A DNA stretch of 19,017 nucleotides from Gp6-AA40 sp050742535 (lineage in GTDB: Bacteria; Acidobacteriota; Vicinamibacteria; Vicinamibacterales; UBA2999), in the NCBI GenBank assembly GCA_050742535.1, contig JBOGIQ010000086.1, positions 1 to 19,017 of the forward strand, read 5' to 3'. The stretch's first letter is position 1, and each line of letters starts with the position of its first letter. Positions 7,088 through 13,907 of this stretch are shown in pieces. The notes under the pieces were generated by a model, which saw nothing but the letters and a program-made list of their open reading frames with translations, was not told the DNA's origin and did no database searches. Both the position numbers and the translations under genes were made by a program.

Positions 7088-7493
7088 CGGCACCCTCGCT
7101 GTGAATGTCTGTCCAGAACCACCCGGTCCAGCGCACGCGCCGCAATAGACGGCCACGTTTGTGTTCGACGAATTGTTCGAGCGATTGCGAGGTCAGAGCC
7201 TCCCACCTGTTTTCGACGGCCTTCTCTGGCGTTGCTCCGTCTGCACCATTACCGTCGCCTGAGTGCTCGCCTATGCCTTTAACTTCGACGCCAGGCTGAC
7301 TGACGTACCACTTGCCCGGCGCGCGCATCTTCAGTGAGGCCTCGCCGAGCCCCTGCAGCGCTTCGAACTTCTGTTCCCACGTTGGTGATGCAGTCATCGT
7401 CTCTCTCTCTTTCTGGACCCCCTCGATCGCGTGCGGAATGCACTGCGCCTCGTGCAGTGGGCAGTCGGGGATTTCTGCCATCAGCGGAACCAA
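7080..7493 (-). CDS. Conserved-type phage early protein, unknown function
   Basis: 137 residues from a TTG, or 133 from an ATG at 7481; the natural beginning is unclear because coherent sequence (YTFSLEELVPLMAEI) starts right after an in-frame TGA with no start codon between. Another possible start is the ATG at residue 33. The second half has a familiar phage pattern: GKWYVSQPGVEVKGIG near 60-75, GDGNGADGATPEKAVENRWEALT near 79-101, and RLLRRVRWTGWFWTDI near 115-130. Proteins with 'G.W.V......GDG.TPEEAV...W' and a 'VRWNG..W' ending are common in phage early regions; I know no function for them. Confidence 0.7.
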   Translation of the reverse strand: MVPLMAEIPDCPLHEAQCIPHAIEGVQKERETMTASPTWEQKFEALQGLGEASLKMRAPGKWYVSQPGVEVKGIGEHSGDGNGADGATPEKAVENRWEALTSQSLEQFVEHKRGRLLRRVRWTGWFWTDIHSEGADA

Positions 7494-7537
7494 CTCTTCG
7501 AGCGAGAAGGTGTAGGATCAACCAAGCGACGAACTCG

Positions 7538-8551
7538 TCACTCCTCGGCGTCGTCCTCGCCTGCCGTCATCTCCAATGGCGCCGGCCGGCCGGCGATCTT
7601 CTTCGGGCCCTTCTTCGGAATGAACTTCAACAGCCGCGAGGCCTTCACCGTGAACGGCTGGACGGTGTACTCCTTCCGCGTCTTCAGCGTGAACTGATCG
7701 CCGTTCGGCAGCTGCGCGAGGTTGGCCTCGCCCATGAGATCACGGAGCGCGTTCTCGAACCCGCGCTTCTTCGCCTCGAGGTCCTTGATCTCCGCTTTGA
7801 GCTGCAGCCACTTCGCGACCGGCTCCTCGAGGTCGACGGGCAGTTGGATCGTGCGGGCCTTCTCGCGCGGGTACAGTCGCTGCAGCAGCTCCGCGGTCAT
7901 CGTTGAGTCGTCCGCCGGCGGCGGGCGTCGATCGCGCACGCGCGTGACGAAGGCCTCGACGTCGCGCACGAGCAGACCGATGAACTCGTCGTCACGTCGA
8001 ATGTCGGCCCACACGAAGAACACGCCGCCGATGAGCGCCGCGATCGAGCCCCACTGATCGCCGGTGACGAACAGCTGGTGCTGCAGCTGCACCATGAACT
8101 CGACGGGTGGTTCCTGCGGGCCGGTCCAGCGCTGACCGACGTAGCTGTTCACGTTCTTGATTTCGAGTGTGCCGTGACCCTGCAGCTGCAGGCCCCGCGC
8201 GGACTGATCGTCGGGCCCGAAGCCGCTGACGCCGGCGTCGATGGTGGCGATCATGAAATCGAGATCGGGATGTTGGCGGATCACGAACGGTGCCTCGTCG
8301 AAGACGACCGTGCGGCTCGTCTCCTCGGCGTACCGCTTCGCGATCGGCTGTTCGAGGACCTTGCCCCACTGGAGCGCTTCCTTCTCGCCGAACGTGATCG
8401 GCTCGGTGCCGGTCTTCTCGTAGTACAGCTGCAGCGCGGACTTGTAGGGACTGACGCCGAGGATCGCCGGCGACTCGGATGCACCGATGCCGATCGTGCG
8501 CGCCTGCAGCCAGGCCTCGCGCGTGTCGTAGCGTCGCACCAGGTCAGGCAT
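7538..8551 (-). CDS. YqaJ-type viral recombinase exonuclease
   Basis: 337 residues, starting at an ATG with GGAGG five bases upstream. It belongs to the YqaJ/lambda-exonuclease group of PD-(D/E)XK nucleases that resect double-stranded DNA so that RecT can anneal the tails. Visible motifs: IGIGASESPAILGVSPYKS near 20-38, the WGKVLEQPIAKRY helix near 62-74 (E67), HPDLDFMIATIDA near 94-106 (D105), GTLEIKNVN near 127-135 (E130-x-K132), and VQLQHQL near 154-160 (Q155, Q157). All core residues are present. A C-terminal coiled segment (QLKAEIKDLEAKKRGFENALRDLMG) lies near 265-290, as in other members. recT is about 3.7 kb downstream, further away than usual. Confidence 0.92.
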   Translation of the reverse strand: MPDLVRRYDTREAWLQARTIGIGASESPAILGVSPYKSALQLYYEKTGTEPITFGEKEALQWGKVLEQPIAKRYAEETSRTVVFDEAPFVIRQHPDLDFMIATIDAGVSGFGPDDQSARGLQLQGHGTLEIKNVNSYVGQRWTGPQEPPVEFMVQLQHQLFVTGDQWGSIAALIGGVFFVWADIRRDDEFIGLLVRDVEAFVTRVRDRRPPPADDSTMTAELLQRLYPREKARTIQLPVDLEEPVAKWLQLKAEIKDLEAKKRGFENALRDLMGEANLAQLPNGDQFTLKTRKEYTVQPFTVKASRLLKFIPKKGPKKIAGRPAPLEMTAGEDDAEE

Positions 8552-8834
8552 GGTTGCCTCCGTGTTGCTCGCAGCGATGGTTCGCCGCGGGATCACAGCC
8601 GCAGGGCCGGCCGCTCATGTTGCGCGCGCGCCAGGCTTCCATCTTCCGCGCGCACGCTTCGGCCTCATCGAGCTTCGGATTCAACTCGTTCCCTGGTCGT
8701 TGGCGACGAAGACGAATCCACTCGCGGACGACGGCGGGCGCGTCGGGGTCTTTCGCGCGCACGAGGAAGTACTCCTCATCGTCGGCGAGCTTCGCGTAGC
8801 AGTCGAACTGGCCGGGATCGCGCTTCGTGCTCAT
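8544..8834 (-). CDS. Conserved-type small phage protein
   Basis: 96 residues; ATG overlaps the upstream stop (ATGA). The centre (LADDEEYFLVRAKDPDAPAVVREWIRLR near 16-43) is a pattern I know from many phage early regions ('DDE..FVL.A.DP.AP..VREW'), followed by a helix EACARKMEAWR (59-69). The tail adds CGCDPAANHRCEQHGG, a Cys/His group that could bind metal. Function unknown. It ends eight bases inside the YqaJ exonuclease gene, so the two are translationally linked. Confidence 0.8.
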   Translation of the reverse strand: MSTKRDPGQFDCYAKLADDEEYFLVRAKDPDAPAVVREWIRLRRQRPGNELNPKLDEAEACARKMEAWRARNMSGRPCGCDPAANHRCEQHGGNHA

Positions 8835-9307
8835 TGCAGCACCGTCGCGGGTGGAGTCGTTTCGACGACGGGTTCGGGCGGCAGCTCCGGCCAGTCGCGC
8901 GCGATCGCGGCGTCGCGCTGCTCGCGATACACGCTGCGGAACTCGACCATGTTGTCGTAGGTGGCCAGGACGCGGGCCCACTCAGCCGGCTTCCCCATCA
9001 TCTCGGCGACGAACGCGCGGCCGTTGGGACCGACCTCGTCGTAGAACGAGCGCCAGCGCCAGGTCCCCGGTTTCGGATTGTCGGGATCGCTGCCGCAGAA
9101 CGACCAGCCCCGCGCGCCGCTGATCCGATCGACGTGCCTCGGGTCGGGCGCCGGCGGAAAGATCACCAGGTCGATCGAACCGTCGACGTTGACGCTCGTG
9201 CATGTCGCCGCGACGTCGACGACGGCGAGGACCGGCAGGCCAGCGGGCGCGGCTGGCACTTCGAACTGCAGCCGGTAGAGCAGCTGCGCACCGACGTACG
9301 GTTTCAT
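8831..9307 (-). CDS. Hypothetical phage protein
   Basis: 158 residues; ATG overlaps the upstream stop, with GAAAGGA seven bases before it. The first half is strand-rich (LLYRLQFEVPAAPAGLPVLAVVDVAATCTSVNVDGSIDLVIFPP, about 9-52). The middle holds a Trp-rich segment (RGWSFCGSDPDNPKPGTWRWRSFYDEVG) and the end a helix (EFRSVYREQRDAAIARDWP) with a Pro-rich tail. No catalytic motif stands out. I do not recognise the family. Confidence 0.78.
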   Translation of the reverse strand: MKPYVGAQLLYRLQFEVPAAPAGLPVLAVVDVAATCTSVNVDGSIDLVIFPPAPDPRHVDRISGARGWSFCGSDPDNPKPGTWRWRSFYDEVGPNGRAFVAEMMGKPAEWARVLATYDNMVEFRSVYREQRDAAIARDWPELPPEPVVETTPPATVLQ

Positions 9308-9723
9308 GGGTGTCCTTTCGCCGGCGGGAGTGAAAGCTGCCCGCCGCGCAGCTGCGGGACCAGGTGCTCGCCCACCGTGGTTCCGTCTCGAGTGACGACG
9401 TAGGCGAGAAATTCCTCTTCGAAGATCGCGATGCCGGCGTTGATCGCTTCGAGCTTCGCCTTGATCACGAGCAGCAGCGCACGCCAGCGCGTGCGGTTCA
9501 ACTGCTCACGACGCGCGACGCTGCGGACCTTGTCGTCGGAGATCGCGGGCAGCGTGAACTTGATGTTCTGGCCCTTCCACTGGAAGCCGATCAGGTCCTC
9601 CTTCGTGCTCCACGAGAACCCGAACCCTTCGGCGCCGTTCTTTCGCAACAGCGCCTCGATCTCCGCTCGGGATCGCTCGACCGGCACCGATGTGTCTTCC
9701 GCGAACCGACGACGTGTGGCCAT
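9304..9723 (-). CDS. Conserved-type phage early protein
   Basis: 139 residues; the ATG overlaps the metallopeptidase stop (TAATG). The layout is familiar from phage early operons: SRAEIEALLRKNGAEGFGFSW near 18-38, IGFQWKGQNIKFTLP near 45-59, RTRWRALLLVIKAKLEAINAGIAIFEEEFLAYVV near 77-110, then TTVGEHLVPQL. The 'EIE.LL...GA..F.....' start and 'RWRALLL.IKAKLE....GI..FE.EFLA' middle are characteristic. No function is established to my knowledge. It may work with the metallopeptidase, since it follows it directly. Confidence 0.85.
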   Translation of the reverse strand: MATRRRFAEDTSVPVERSRAEIEALLRKNGAEGFGFSWSTKEDLIGFQWKGQNIKFTLPAISDDKVRSVARREQLNRTRWRALLLVIKAKLEAINAGIAIFEEEFLAYVVTRDGTTVGEHLVPQLRGGQLSLPPAKGHP

Positions 9724-10391
9724 TACGCACTCGCGCTCCTCTCTTCGCGGGCCTCGCGCGCAGCTGCCTGCCGCTCCCGCCACTCGTGCCAGCACTGACA
9801 CCGAACGACCGTGCGGTCGTCACCACTCACGTACCCGGGAGAATCCCGGCAGGCATCGCACGGCTTGAACGGCTCCGCGCGGCGCATCATCGCGGCGAAC
9901 ATGCGTTCGAGATCGCCCTTGTAAATCCCGTGGCGCTCGACGATGGCGGTGAACTCCTCGACGTCGTGCTTCCGCATCCGAAAGACCAGGCGCTTGCGCT
10001 CGTCGCGCACCGGATCGCCCGTCCGCTCGTCGCACTTCACCGTCGCGTGACACAACTCGTGATCCATCAGCGCGCGGCGCTGCTGGTCTGTGATCTCGCG
10101 CGACTGCCACCAGGCCTTGCGCAGCAGAACGATGAAGTCGTAGGCGGCGAGCTCGCGGTCGAGATCGGAGGCCTTCTTGCACTTACCCAGGACGACTCGG
10201 CCGTCGACGTCCGGTTTCCACGACGTGTTCCAGGCGAGCGCGATCCGCGCCTCGCTGATCTCTTCGTGGTGATCGGTGATCAGGTCCCGCATCAGCAGGT
10301 AGATGGGCCCGCCGATCTTCGTCTCGGGGTTGATCAACTCGTACGCGATCCGCTTCGCGCCCTTGGCTTTGCGTGTGCGTGTTCTCGGCAT
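9723..10391 (-). CDS. Putative phage metallopeptidase (HELCH motif)
   Basis: 222 residues. The zinc-peptidase motif HELCH is at 111-115, preceded by ITDQQRRALMD and followed by KHDVEEFTAIVERHGIY (141-157), whose H142 may be the third ligand. The N-terminal part, EISEARIALAWNTSWKPDVDGRVVLGKC (44-71), matches what I know as the phage metallopeptidase family (PhageMetallopep type). The C-terminus adds a Cys set, C178/C181 and C198/C200, suggesting a zinc ribbon. The substrate is unknown; such proteins sit in phage early regions and could process or bind a host or phage protein. The ATG overlaps the preceding stop in the +2 frame (TGATG). Confidence 0.85.
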   Translation of the reverse strand: MPRTRTRKAKGAKRIAYELINPETKIGGPIYLLMRDLITDHHEEISEARIALAWNTSWKPDVDGRVVLGKCKKASDLDRELAAYDFIVLLRKAWWQSREITDQQRRALMDHELCHATVKCDERTGDPVRDERKRLVFRMRKHDVEEFTAIVERHGIYKGDLERMFAAMMRRAEPFKPCDACRDSPGYVSGDDRTVVRCQCWHEWRERQAAAREAREERSASA

Positions 10392-10626
10392 CAGCGTCCT
10401 CCCTCTGTTTCCTCGCGTCGTCGGCCCACTGCAGCGGCCTGGCGTCCGGCGCCTGGCGCGCTGTGAAGGCCTCGATGATGATCGCCCGGACCTCGGCCAC
10501 CGTCCACCGTGGCAGCACGATCGATCCGCGGTGCTTCTTGGCCCCGTTCCCGCCCTTTGATCGCGGGGAGTAGGTTTCGATCGAGACGTAGACGTTCTGG
10601 CCGGCCGGGCGCCGCGGCGGCCGCAC
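10183..10626 (-). CDS. Small phage protein, 3' part likely frameshifted
   Basis: The frame opens at a GTG that overlaps the upstream stop (TAGTG). It encodes coherent sequence QNVYVSIETYSPRSKGG, then HRGSIVLPRWTVAEVRAIIIEAFTARQAPDA to about residue 60. In the annotated frame it then runs 208 bases into the metallopeptidase gene, which no other neighbour here does. In the -1 frame the sequence reads AAAVGRRREETEGGR and stops at 10391, exactly overlapping the metallopeptidase ATG as TGATG. A single missing base near 10430-10450 would restore a gene of about 78 codons (10391-10626). The strand-rich domain is not recognised. The true 3' end is probably 10391. Confidence 0.55.
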   Translation of the reverse strand: MRPPRRPAGQNVYVSIETYSPRSKGGNGAKKHRGSIVLPRWTVAEVRAIIIEAFTARQAPDARPLQWADDARKQREDADAENTHTQSQGREADRVRVDQPRDEDRRAHLPADAGPDHRSPRRDQRGADRARLEHVVETGRRRPSRPG

Positions 10627-10856
10627 TACTCCCGCCAGGTCTGCTCGTCGGTGATGACGGCCTGCACGCGACGCCACAGGCGCCGCAGCTGCGCCGGCGA
10701 GACGTCCTCGAGGTAGATCACCATGTCGCCTTCCGTGACCGCGCGGTACGTCCGGCCGCGCGCGCGATCGTAGAGCCCGACGCCGATTCGCACCTTGCCG
10801 GGTAGCAGGTCTTTGAGCATGTCGGCGGCAGACTGCCGTTCCACAGTTGTGGGCAT
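10626..10856 (-). CDS. Small phage protein, unknown function
   Basis: 76 residues; ATG with GAAAGGA six bases upstream. It follows an intergenic stretch with a strong inverted repeat and so could begin its own transcription unit. The sequence has a helix (ERQSAADMLKDLLPG), strands (KVRIGVGLYDRARGRTYRAVTEGDMVIYLED near 21-51) and a C-terminal helix (PAQLRRLWRRVQAVI). The small alpha-beta-alpha layout is tidy, but I do not know the family. Confidence 0.78.
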   Translation of the reverse strand: MPTTVERQSAADMLKDLLPGKVRIGVGLYDRARGRTYRAVTEGDMVIYLEDVSPAQLRRLWRRVQAVITDEQTWRE

Positions 10857-10961
10857 GAACGTCCTTTCCGGTTGTGAAGATGTGAGAAGGGGGAGGGTAT
10901 CCGCGTGGTGCGGGGTGCGTCAAGCACCACGCGGACCTTGACAAGTCAGCGCGCCGGTGGA
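10857..10961. promoter_or_regulatory. Intergenic region with perfect 12-bp inverted repeat
   Basis: This is one of few gaps in the operon. TCCGCGTGGTGC at 10900-10911 pairs with GCACCACGCGGA at 10924-10935 around a 12-base loop. On the minus strand the loop carries TTGACG, a near-consensus -35, with GATACC about 16 bases further on. No T-run follows the stem on either strand, so a simple intrinsic terminator is not supported. It could be an operator, an attenuator or an RNA processing signal between the two halves of the operon. The region also carries the GAAAGGA site of the next gene. Confidence 0.55.
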
Positions 10962-11276
10962 TCAGGGATGGGTTTCTGACTCGCTGCGCTTTGGCGCTGA
11001 CGTCTCGCCGAGAATGAACTCGACGTCGACCACGTCACCGTCGTTGAGCAAGTCCCAATGGTCAACGATGAAGTTGTGCGCGTTGCCCATCGTTCGCATG
11101 TTGTCCCAGTTGTAGGGATCGTAACGGCACTTCTCCGTAGCGAGCATGATGAGATAGACCATCGGGCCCTCGAAGCCCGCGCGGCGCATCAGATAGCCGT
11201 CGTCGCCGGACACCTGAATCGCCAGCGCCGGAACGGTTGTGTGTCGGTCCCTGATTTCAAGTAGCTTCGTCGTCAT
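10962..11276 (-). CDS. Conserved-type phage early protein (LLEIRDR motif)
   Basis: 104 residues; ATG with AAAGGAG six bases upstream, inside the end of the DUF6166 gene. The pattern KLLEIRDRHTTVPALAIQV (4-22), then GYLMRRAGFEG, YDPYNWDNMRTMGNAHNFIVDHWDLLNDGDVVDVEFILGE (about 53-92) is one I have often seen in phage early operons: 'LLEIRDR.T..P.LA', 'YDPY.W..RT...AH..I..H...L..GDVVDVEFILGE'. Function unknown. Being the last gene before the intergenic repeat at 10900, it may end a transcription unit. Confidence 0.85.
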   Translation of the reverse strand: MTTKLLEIRDRHTTVPALAIQVSGDDGYLMRRAGFEGPMVYLIMLATEKCRYDPYNWDNMRTMGNAHNFIVDHWDLLNDGDVVDVEFILGETSAPKRSESETHP

Positions 11277-11676
11277 CGGAATCTCCTTTCTGGTTTTTGT
11301 CTTCGGCGAGCGCCTCCAGATGCTCGCGGATCTCGTCTTCACTGAGTCGCCAGCCCGCTTGTGGCAGCGCGCCGACGACGCGGAACTTGAACCGCTGATA
11401 GAGATGTGCCGGCGGCTCCTGGTCGCCCGTGACGTCCTTCACGAGCGCGCGCGCCAGTTCCGCCGGCCCGCTGCCGCCATACCCCCACTCGAACCCGGTC
11501 GGTGAATGCGATACGCCGCTGCTGCGATGATACAAGCGCACGCGCGGCGTCTCGGGCTGCTCGATGTACACGCGGCAGCTGCCGTCTGTCAGCCGCTCTC
11601 CTACGTAGACCTTCATGTCCGTCGAACTCCTCTCTGGCGCGAATCGATCGTCGTGCTTGAATTTGAGTCTGACCAT
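11257..11676 (-). CDS. DUF6166-family phage protein
   Basis: 139 residues from the ATG at 11676, which overlaps the upstream stop (TGATG) and has GGAGG six bases before it. A second ATG at residue 21, 10 bases after AGGAG, gives a start nearer to the family norm. The domain reads MKVYVGERLTDGSCRVYIEQ (21-40), HSPTGFEWGYGGSGPAELARALVKD (57-81), LYQRFKFRVVGALPQAGWRLSEDEI (92-116). The HSPTGFEWGYGGSGPA box is the signature of this phage family. No activity is known. Confidence 0.88.
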   Translation of the reverse strand: MVRLKFKHDDRFAPERSSTDMKVYVGERLTDGSCRVYIEQPETPRVRLYHRSSGVSHSPTGFEWGYGGSGPAELARALVKDVTGDQEPPAHLYQRFKFRVVGALPQAGWRLSEDEIREHLEALAEDKNQKGDSDDDEAT

Positions 11677-11948
11677 CAGTGGCCTCCCCCGTTGTTCAGA
11701 CGACGACCAGGCGGCGCCGGCGGCGTCTCGACATGCTCGTCGCCATCCGGCAGGAAGTTCGTGCTCTTGAGCGCGCCCGTCGTTTTCAGGAACGCGACCT
11801 CGACCTTCGCGGACTCGACCAGGACCTTCCCGACGTCGGCGATCGCTTTCGCACGATCGAGCTCCATCGGGTTCGTCTTGTCGCGCAGCGCGTCGAGCGT
11901 CGCGAACAGGTGCTCGCGGAGATCCTCAATCCCTTTTTTGATCGCCAT
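11676..11948 (-). CDS. Conserved-type small helical phage protein
   Basis: 90 residues; ATG with GAAAGGA eight bases upstream. KGIEDLREHLFATLDALRDKTNPMELDRAKAIADVGKVLVESAKVEVAFLK (about 5-55) is a familiar pattern in phage early operons: 'GI.DLR..LF..L..L.D..NPM...RA.A...V...I..SAKVEV..L'. The tail is Pro/Gly-rich with a NNGGGH ending. It may form a helical bundle or coiled coil. Function unknown. Confidence 0.82.
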   Translation of the reverse strand: MAIKKGIEDLREHLFATLDALRDKTNPMELDRAKAIADVGKVLVESAKVEVAFLKTTGALKSTNFLPDGDEHVETPPAPPGRRLNNGGGH

Positions 11949-12645
11949 TGCGTGAATCCTTTCTTCGGATTGTTCGAGTGAGCGCGCCTAACAACTGAAT
12001 CGTCTGAGCGAGCGGCTTCGGCAGATTGTGAACGGTGTGCCGCTTCATCCAGGTGCGGCGGGAGACGAGTGCCAGGTTGTCGAGCGTGACGTGTGTGCGG
12101 TCGCCGTCTTTGAAACAGACGTTGTGGCCCTTCGGGATCGGGCCGTGCGCGGCCTCCCAAATGAGGTAGTGCTCCTGCTTCCAGTTGCGCGTCCAGGTGA
12201 TGTTGCGAATGTCACTGACCTTGCGATAGAGATACCCATCGACCAGCCGCGTCGAGCCGATGGGATGCCAGTTCGTCGCGATGCCCTTCTTGAATTGCGT
12301 CTCCTGCATGCGCCCGCGACCGACGCTGTAGCCAGGACGCCGCAGGCCTTTGTTCGCCGGGGTCTGCCCCTTCGTGAACCGGAACGCCGCGCCGACGTGA
12401 TCGCCGCGCCGCAGCCGGCAGGCCTCCGGGCTGGCCATGAATGCCGCCGTCTTCTTCACGCCCAGGTCGCCCGCACGTTTGTGAATCGAGGAGAGCGGAC
12501 GCCACGGCATGACGTCCCGCAGCTGCGCGGCCTTCTCGTGCGGGTATCGCCGGCGGATGATCGCGTCCTCTTGGCGCGTCCAGCAGCGTTTCCCCGCGCG
12601 GTACCATACGCCGTCGATCTTGTAGGCATCTTCTGGCAGTGCCAT
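11926..12645 (-). CDS. HNH endonuclease with N-terminal HTH (homing type)
   Basis: 239 residues; the ATG overlaps the preceding stop (TGATG). Residues 21-65 (CWTRQEDAIIRRRYPHEKAAQLRDVMPW, SSIHKRAGDLGVKK) look like a SANT/Myb-type helix-turn-helix. Two FTKGQTPANKG / FKKGIATNWHPIGSTR segments (90-133) are typical of the linker in phage HNH proteins. The HNH core is EHYLIWEAAHGPIPKGHNVCFKDGD (158-182) with H159, H167, H174, N175, then HVTLDNLALVS (185-195) with N190. This is the HNH_3-like type. It probably cuts DNA at a specific site, possibly as a homing element. It ends 23 bases inside the next gene. Confidence 0.9.
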   Translation of the reverse strand: MALPEDAYKIDGVWYRAGKRCWTRQEDAIIRRRYPHEKAAQLRDVMPWRPLSSIHKRAGDLGVKKTAAFMASPEACRLRRGDHVGAAFRFTKGQTPANKGLRRPGYSVGRGRMQETQFKKGIATNWHPIGSTRLVDGYLYRKVSDIRNITWTRNWKQEHYLIWEAAHGPIPKGHNVCFKDGDRTHVTLDNLALVSRRTWMKRHTVHNLPKPLAQTIQLLGALTRTIRRKDSRNGDQKRD

Positions 12646-12860
12646 CAGCGGAGAATCCTCGTGGCTGGTTCGTAGGGGGACGGCGTGATCACCCACCCGA
12701 GGCGGTCGTATTCTGCCCCACACGCGCAGCGAACGAACCGGATCGTCAGATCCCGCAGATTGAAGGTCGGCCCGTGACCACACGGGCAGTCGAGATGAAC
12801 GGTGCCCGGCTCCGCACCGGGCGGCCGTTCGAGTCCGTACTTGCGGTTCACGCGCGGCAC
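12645..12860 (-). CDS. Small zinc-ribbon phage protein
   Basis: 71 residues; the ATG lies 13 bases inside the upstream gene. Two Cys pairs, C25-x-C27 (DCPCGHGP) and C45-x-C47 (RCACGAEYD), are spaced like a small zinc ribbon. Between them is FNLRDLTIRFVR, a short hairpin. The rest is short flanking sequence rich in Pro and Arg. It probably binds nucleic acid or a protein through the zinc knuckle, but no family is recognised. One of several such proteins here. Confidence 0.78.
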   Translation of the reverse strand: MPRVNRKYGLERPPGAEPGTVHLDCPCGHGPTFNLRDLTIRFVRCACGAEYDRLGWVITPSPYEPATRILR

Positions 12861-13258
12861 TCTGCGAGATGGGCCTGCAGCACGCGCACGTCGGCGAGCG
12901 CCTTCACGTTGTCGGGATCGTCGCTGCCGGGAGGATTCACCGCGCCGTTGTCCCGATACACTTCGTCCGACAGCTGCCAGTACGCGTGCGAGTCCAGCGC
13001 CTCGTCGAGCAGCTGCAGCTGCTCCGGCTTCAGGTAGAGCGCGACGACGCCGGGATCGATCACCGCCGTCGCGTCAAACTTGCGCAGGAGATCCCTCGTG
13101 CGCGTCTCGTAGTGGCGGAACTCCGCGATCAGCCGCGCGTGGGCATCAGACGACAGCAGTGTATCGGTGCTGATGGCGCGGACGTCGTCAGCGAAACGCT
13201 CCGCTGCCACGCGCAGCGCGTGCTTGACGATGTCCGTTTCGCGTTCAGTGAGGATCAT
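12848..13258 (-). CDS. Small helical phage protein
   Basis: 136 residues; ATG overlapping the upstream stop (ATGA). It is almost all helix: ILTERETDIVKHALRVAAERFADDVRAI (2-29), HARLIAEFRHYETRTRDLLRKFD (40-62), PEQLQLLDEALDSHAYWQLSDEV (78-100), NVKALADVRVLQAHLAECRA at the end. The ERETDIVKHAL start resembles a helix-turn-helix but is not a clear one. No family recognised. Confidence 0.75.
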   Translation of the reverse strand: MILTERETDIVKHALRVAAERFADDVRAISTDTLLSSDAHARLIAEFRHYETRTRDLLRKFDATAVIDPGVVALYLKPEQLQLLDEALDSHAYWQLSDEVYRDNGAVNPPGSDDPDNVKALADVRVLQAHLAECRA

Positions 13259-13674
13259 GAGCGCGCCGCCTTTCGCTTCGCCGCCCAGTACTTCCGCATC
13301 CGCACGCTGACCGCCTTCCGGTTCTTCTGCGACATCGGCCGGCGCGTGCGCTTCACGAGGCCGCGCGACGTCGCGCGGACGTTCTTCAGGACAGCCCGAC
13401 GTCGAGGCGGCATCCGGTCGAGGCCGTCGCGGATGTTCCGGCGCAACTGCTCGACGTCGAGGGGCTTCGGTTCCGTCTCGCGCGTGAGGAAGGCGATCGT
13501 CGTGCGCGCGCGATCGAGCGCGAGATGCAGGCCGGGTCCGATGCCGGGCTCGGCGATCACCATGTTCGGATGACGGTCGAGCGTTTCCGCGATGCTCGCC
13601 GCCACCATGAGCGCCCGCCACTCGCTGCGCGGGAGCGTGACGGCGATCGCCGTCTTGTCGGTTGCCGTGTTCAT
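13255..13674 (-). CDS. Basic phage protein with Arg/Lys-rich C-terminus
   Basis: 139 residues; ATG two bases after the upstream stop, AAAGG ten bases before it. The first 70 residues look like a small alpha/beta domain (TAIAVTLPRSEWRALMVAASIAETLDRHPNMVI, GLHLALDRARTTIAFLTRE). The C-terminal 60 residues are strongly basic (MPPRRRAVLKNVRATSRGLVKRTRRP, SQKNRKAVSVRMRKYWAAKRK). That tail strongly suggests DNA or RNA binding. No family recognised. Confidence 0.75.
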   Translation of the reverse strand: MNTATDKTAIAVTLPRSEWRALMVAASIAETLDRHPNMVIAEPGIGPGLHLALDRARTTIAFLTRETEPKPLDVEQLRRNIRDGLDRMPPRRRAVLKNVRATSRGLVKRTRRPMSQKNRKAVSVRMRKYWAAKRKAARS

Positions 13675-13676
13675 GA

Positions 13677-13907
13677 TCAAACTACCTTTCGGAAACGGGC
13701 GCGGGAGGCCTGCCGCCCGATGACAGGGGGAGCCGCGATCCATACGCGCGACCGAACGAACAGCGGTCCCGGCTGTCCGTAGTCGCCTGCGAGCACGAGC
13801 GCCCGCGCGGTCTTCATCGCTTCATCGAGTGAGGCGTGACGGTCGTAGCACCACGGCTCGCCGTCACGCAGTAGCAGCCACACGCCGAACGGCTTGCGCG
13901 CCTTCAT
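13677..13907 (-). CDS. Small phage protein, unknown function
   Basis: 76 residues; ATG overlapping the stop that the preceding frameshifted gene would use (ATGA). It contains FGVWLLLRDGEPWCYDRHASLDEAMKTARALVLAGDY (about 7-43), a small beta-helix unit, then VRSRVWIAAPP and a basic tail. No family recognised. GC-rich codon positions support it as coding. Confidence 0.72.
   Translation of the reverse strand: MKARKPFGVWLLLRDGEPWCYDRHASLDEAMKTARALVLAGDYGQPGPLFVRSRVWIAAPPVIGRQASRARFRKVV

Noticed and set aside
8078..9403. 441-residue plus-strand frame
   Set aside because: Shadow of several well-supported minus-strand genes, including YqaJ exonuclease; Arg-rich with no domain.
10938..10966. TTGACA on the plus strand as a promoter -35
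   Set aside because: No -10 box at 16-18 bases and no rightward gene follows.
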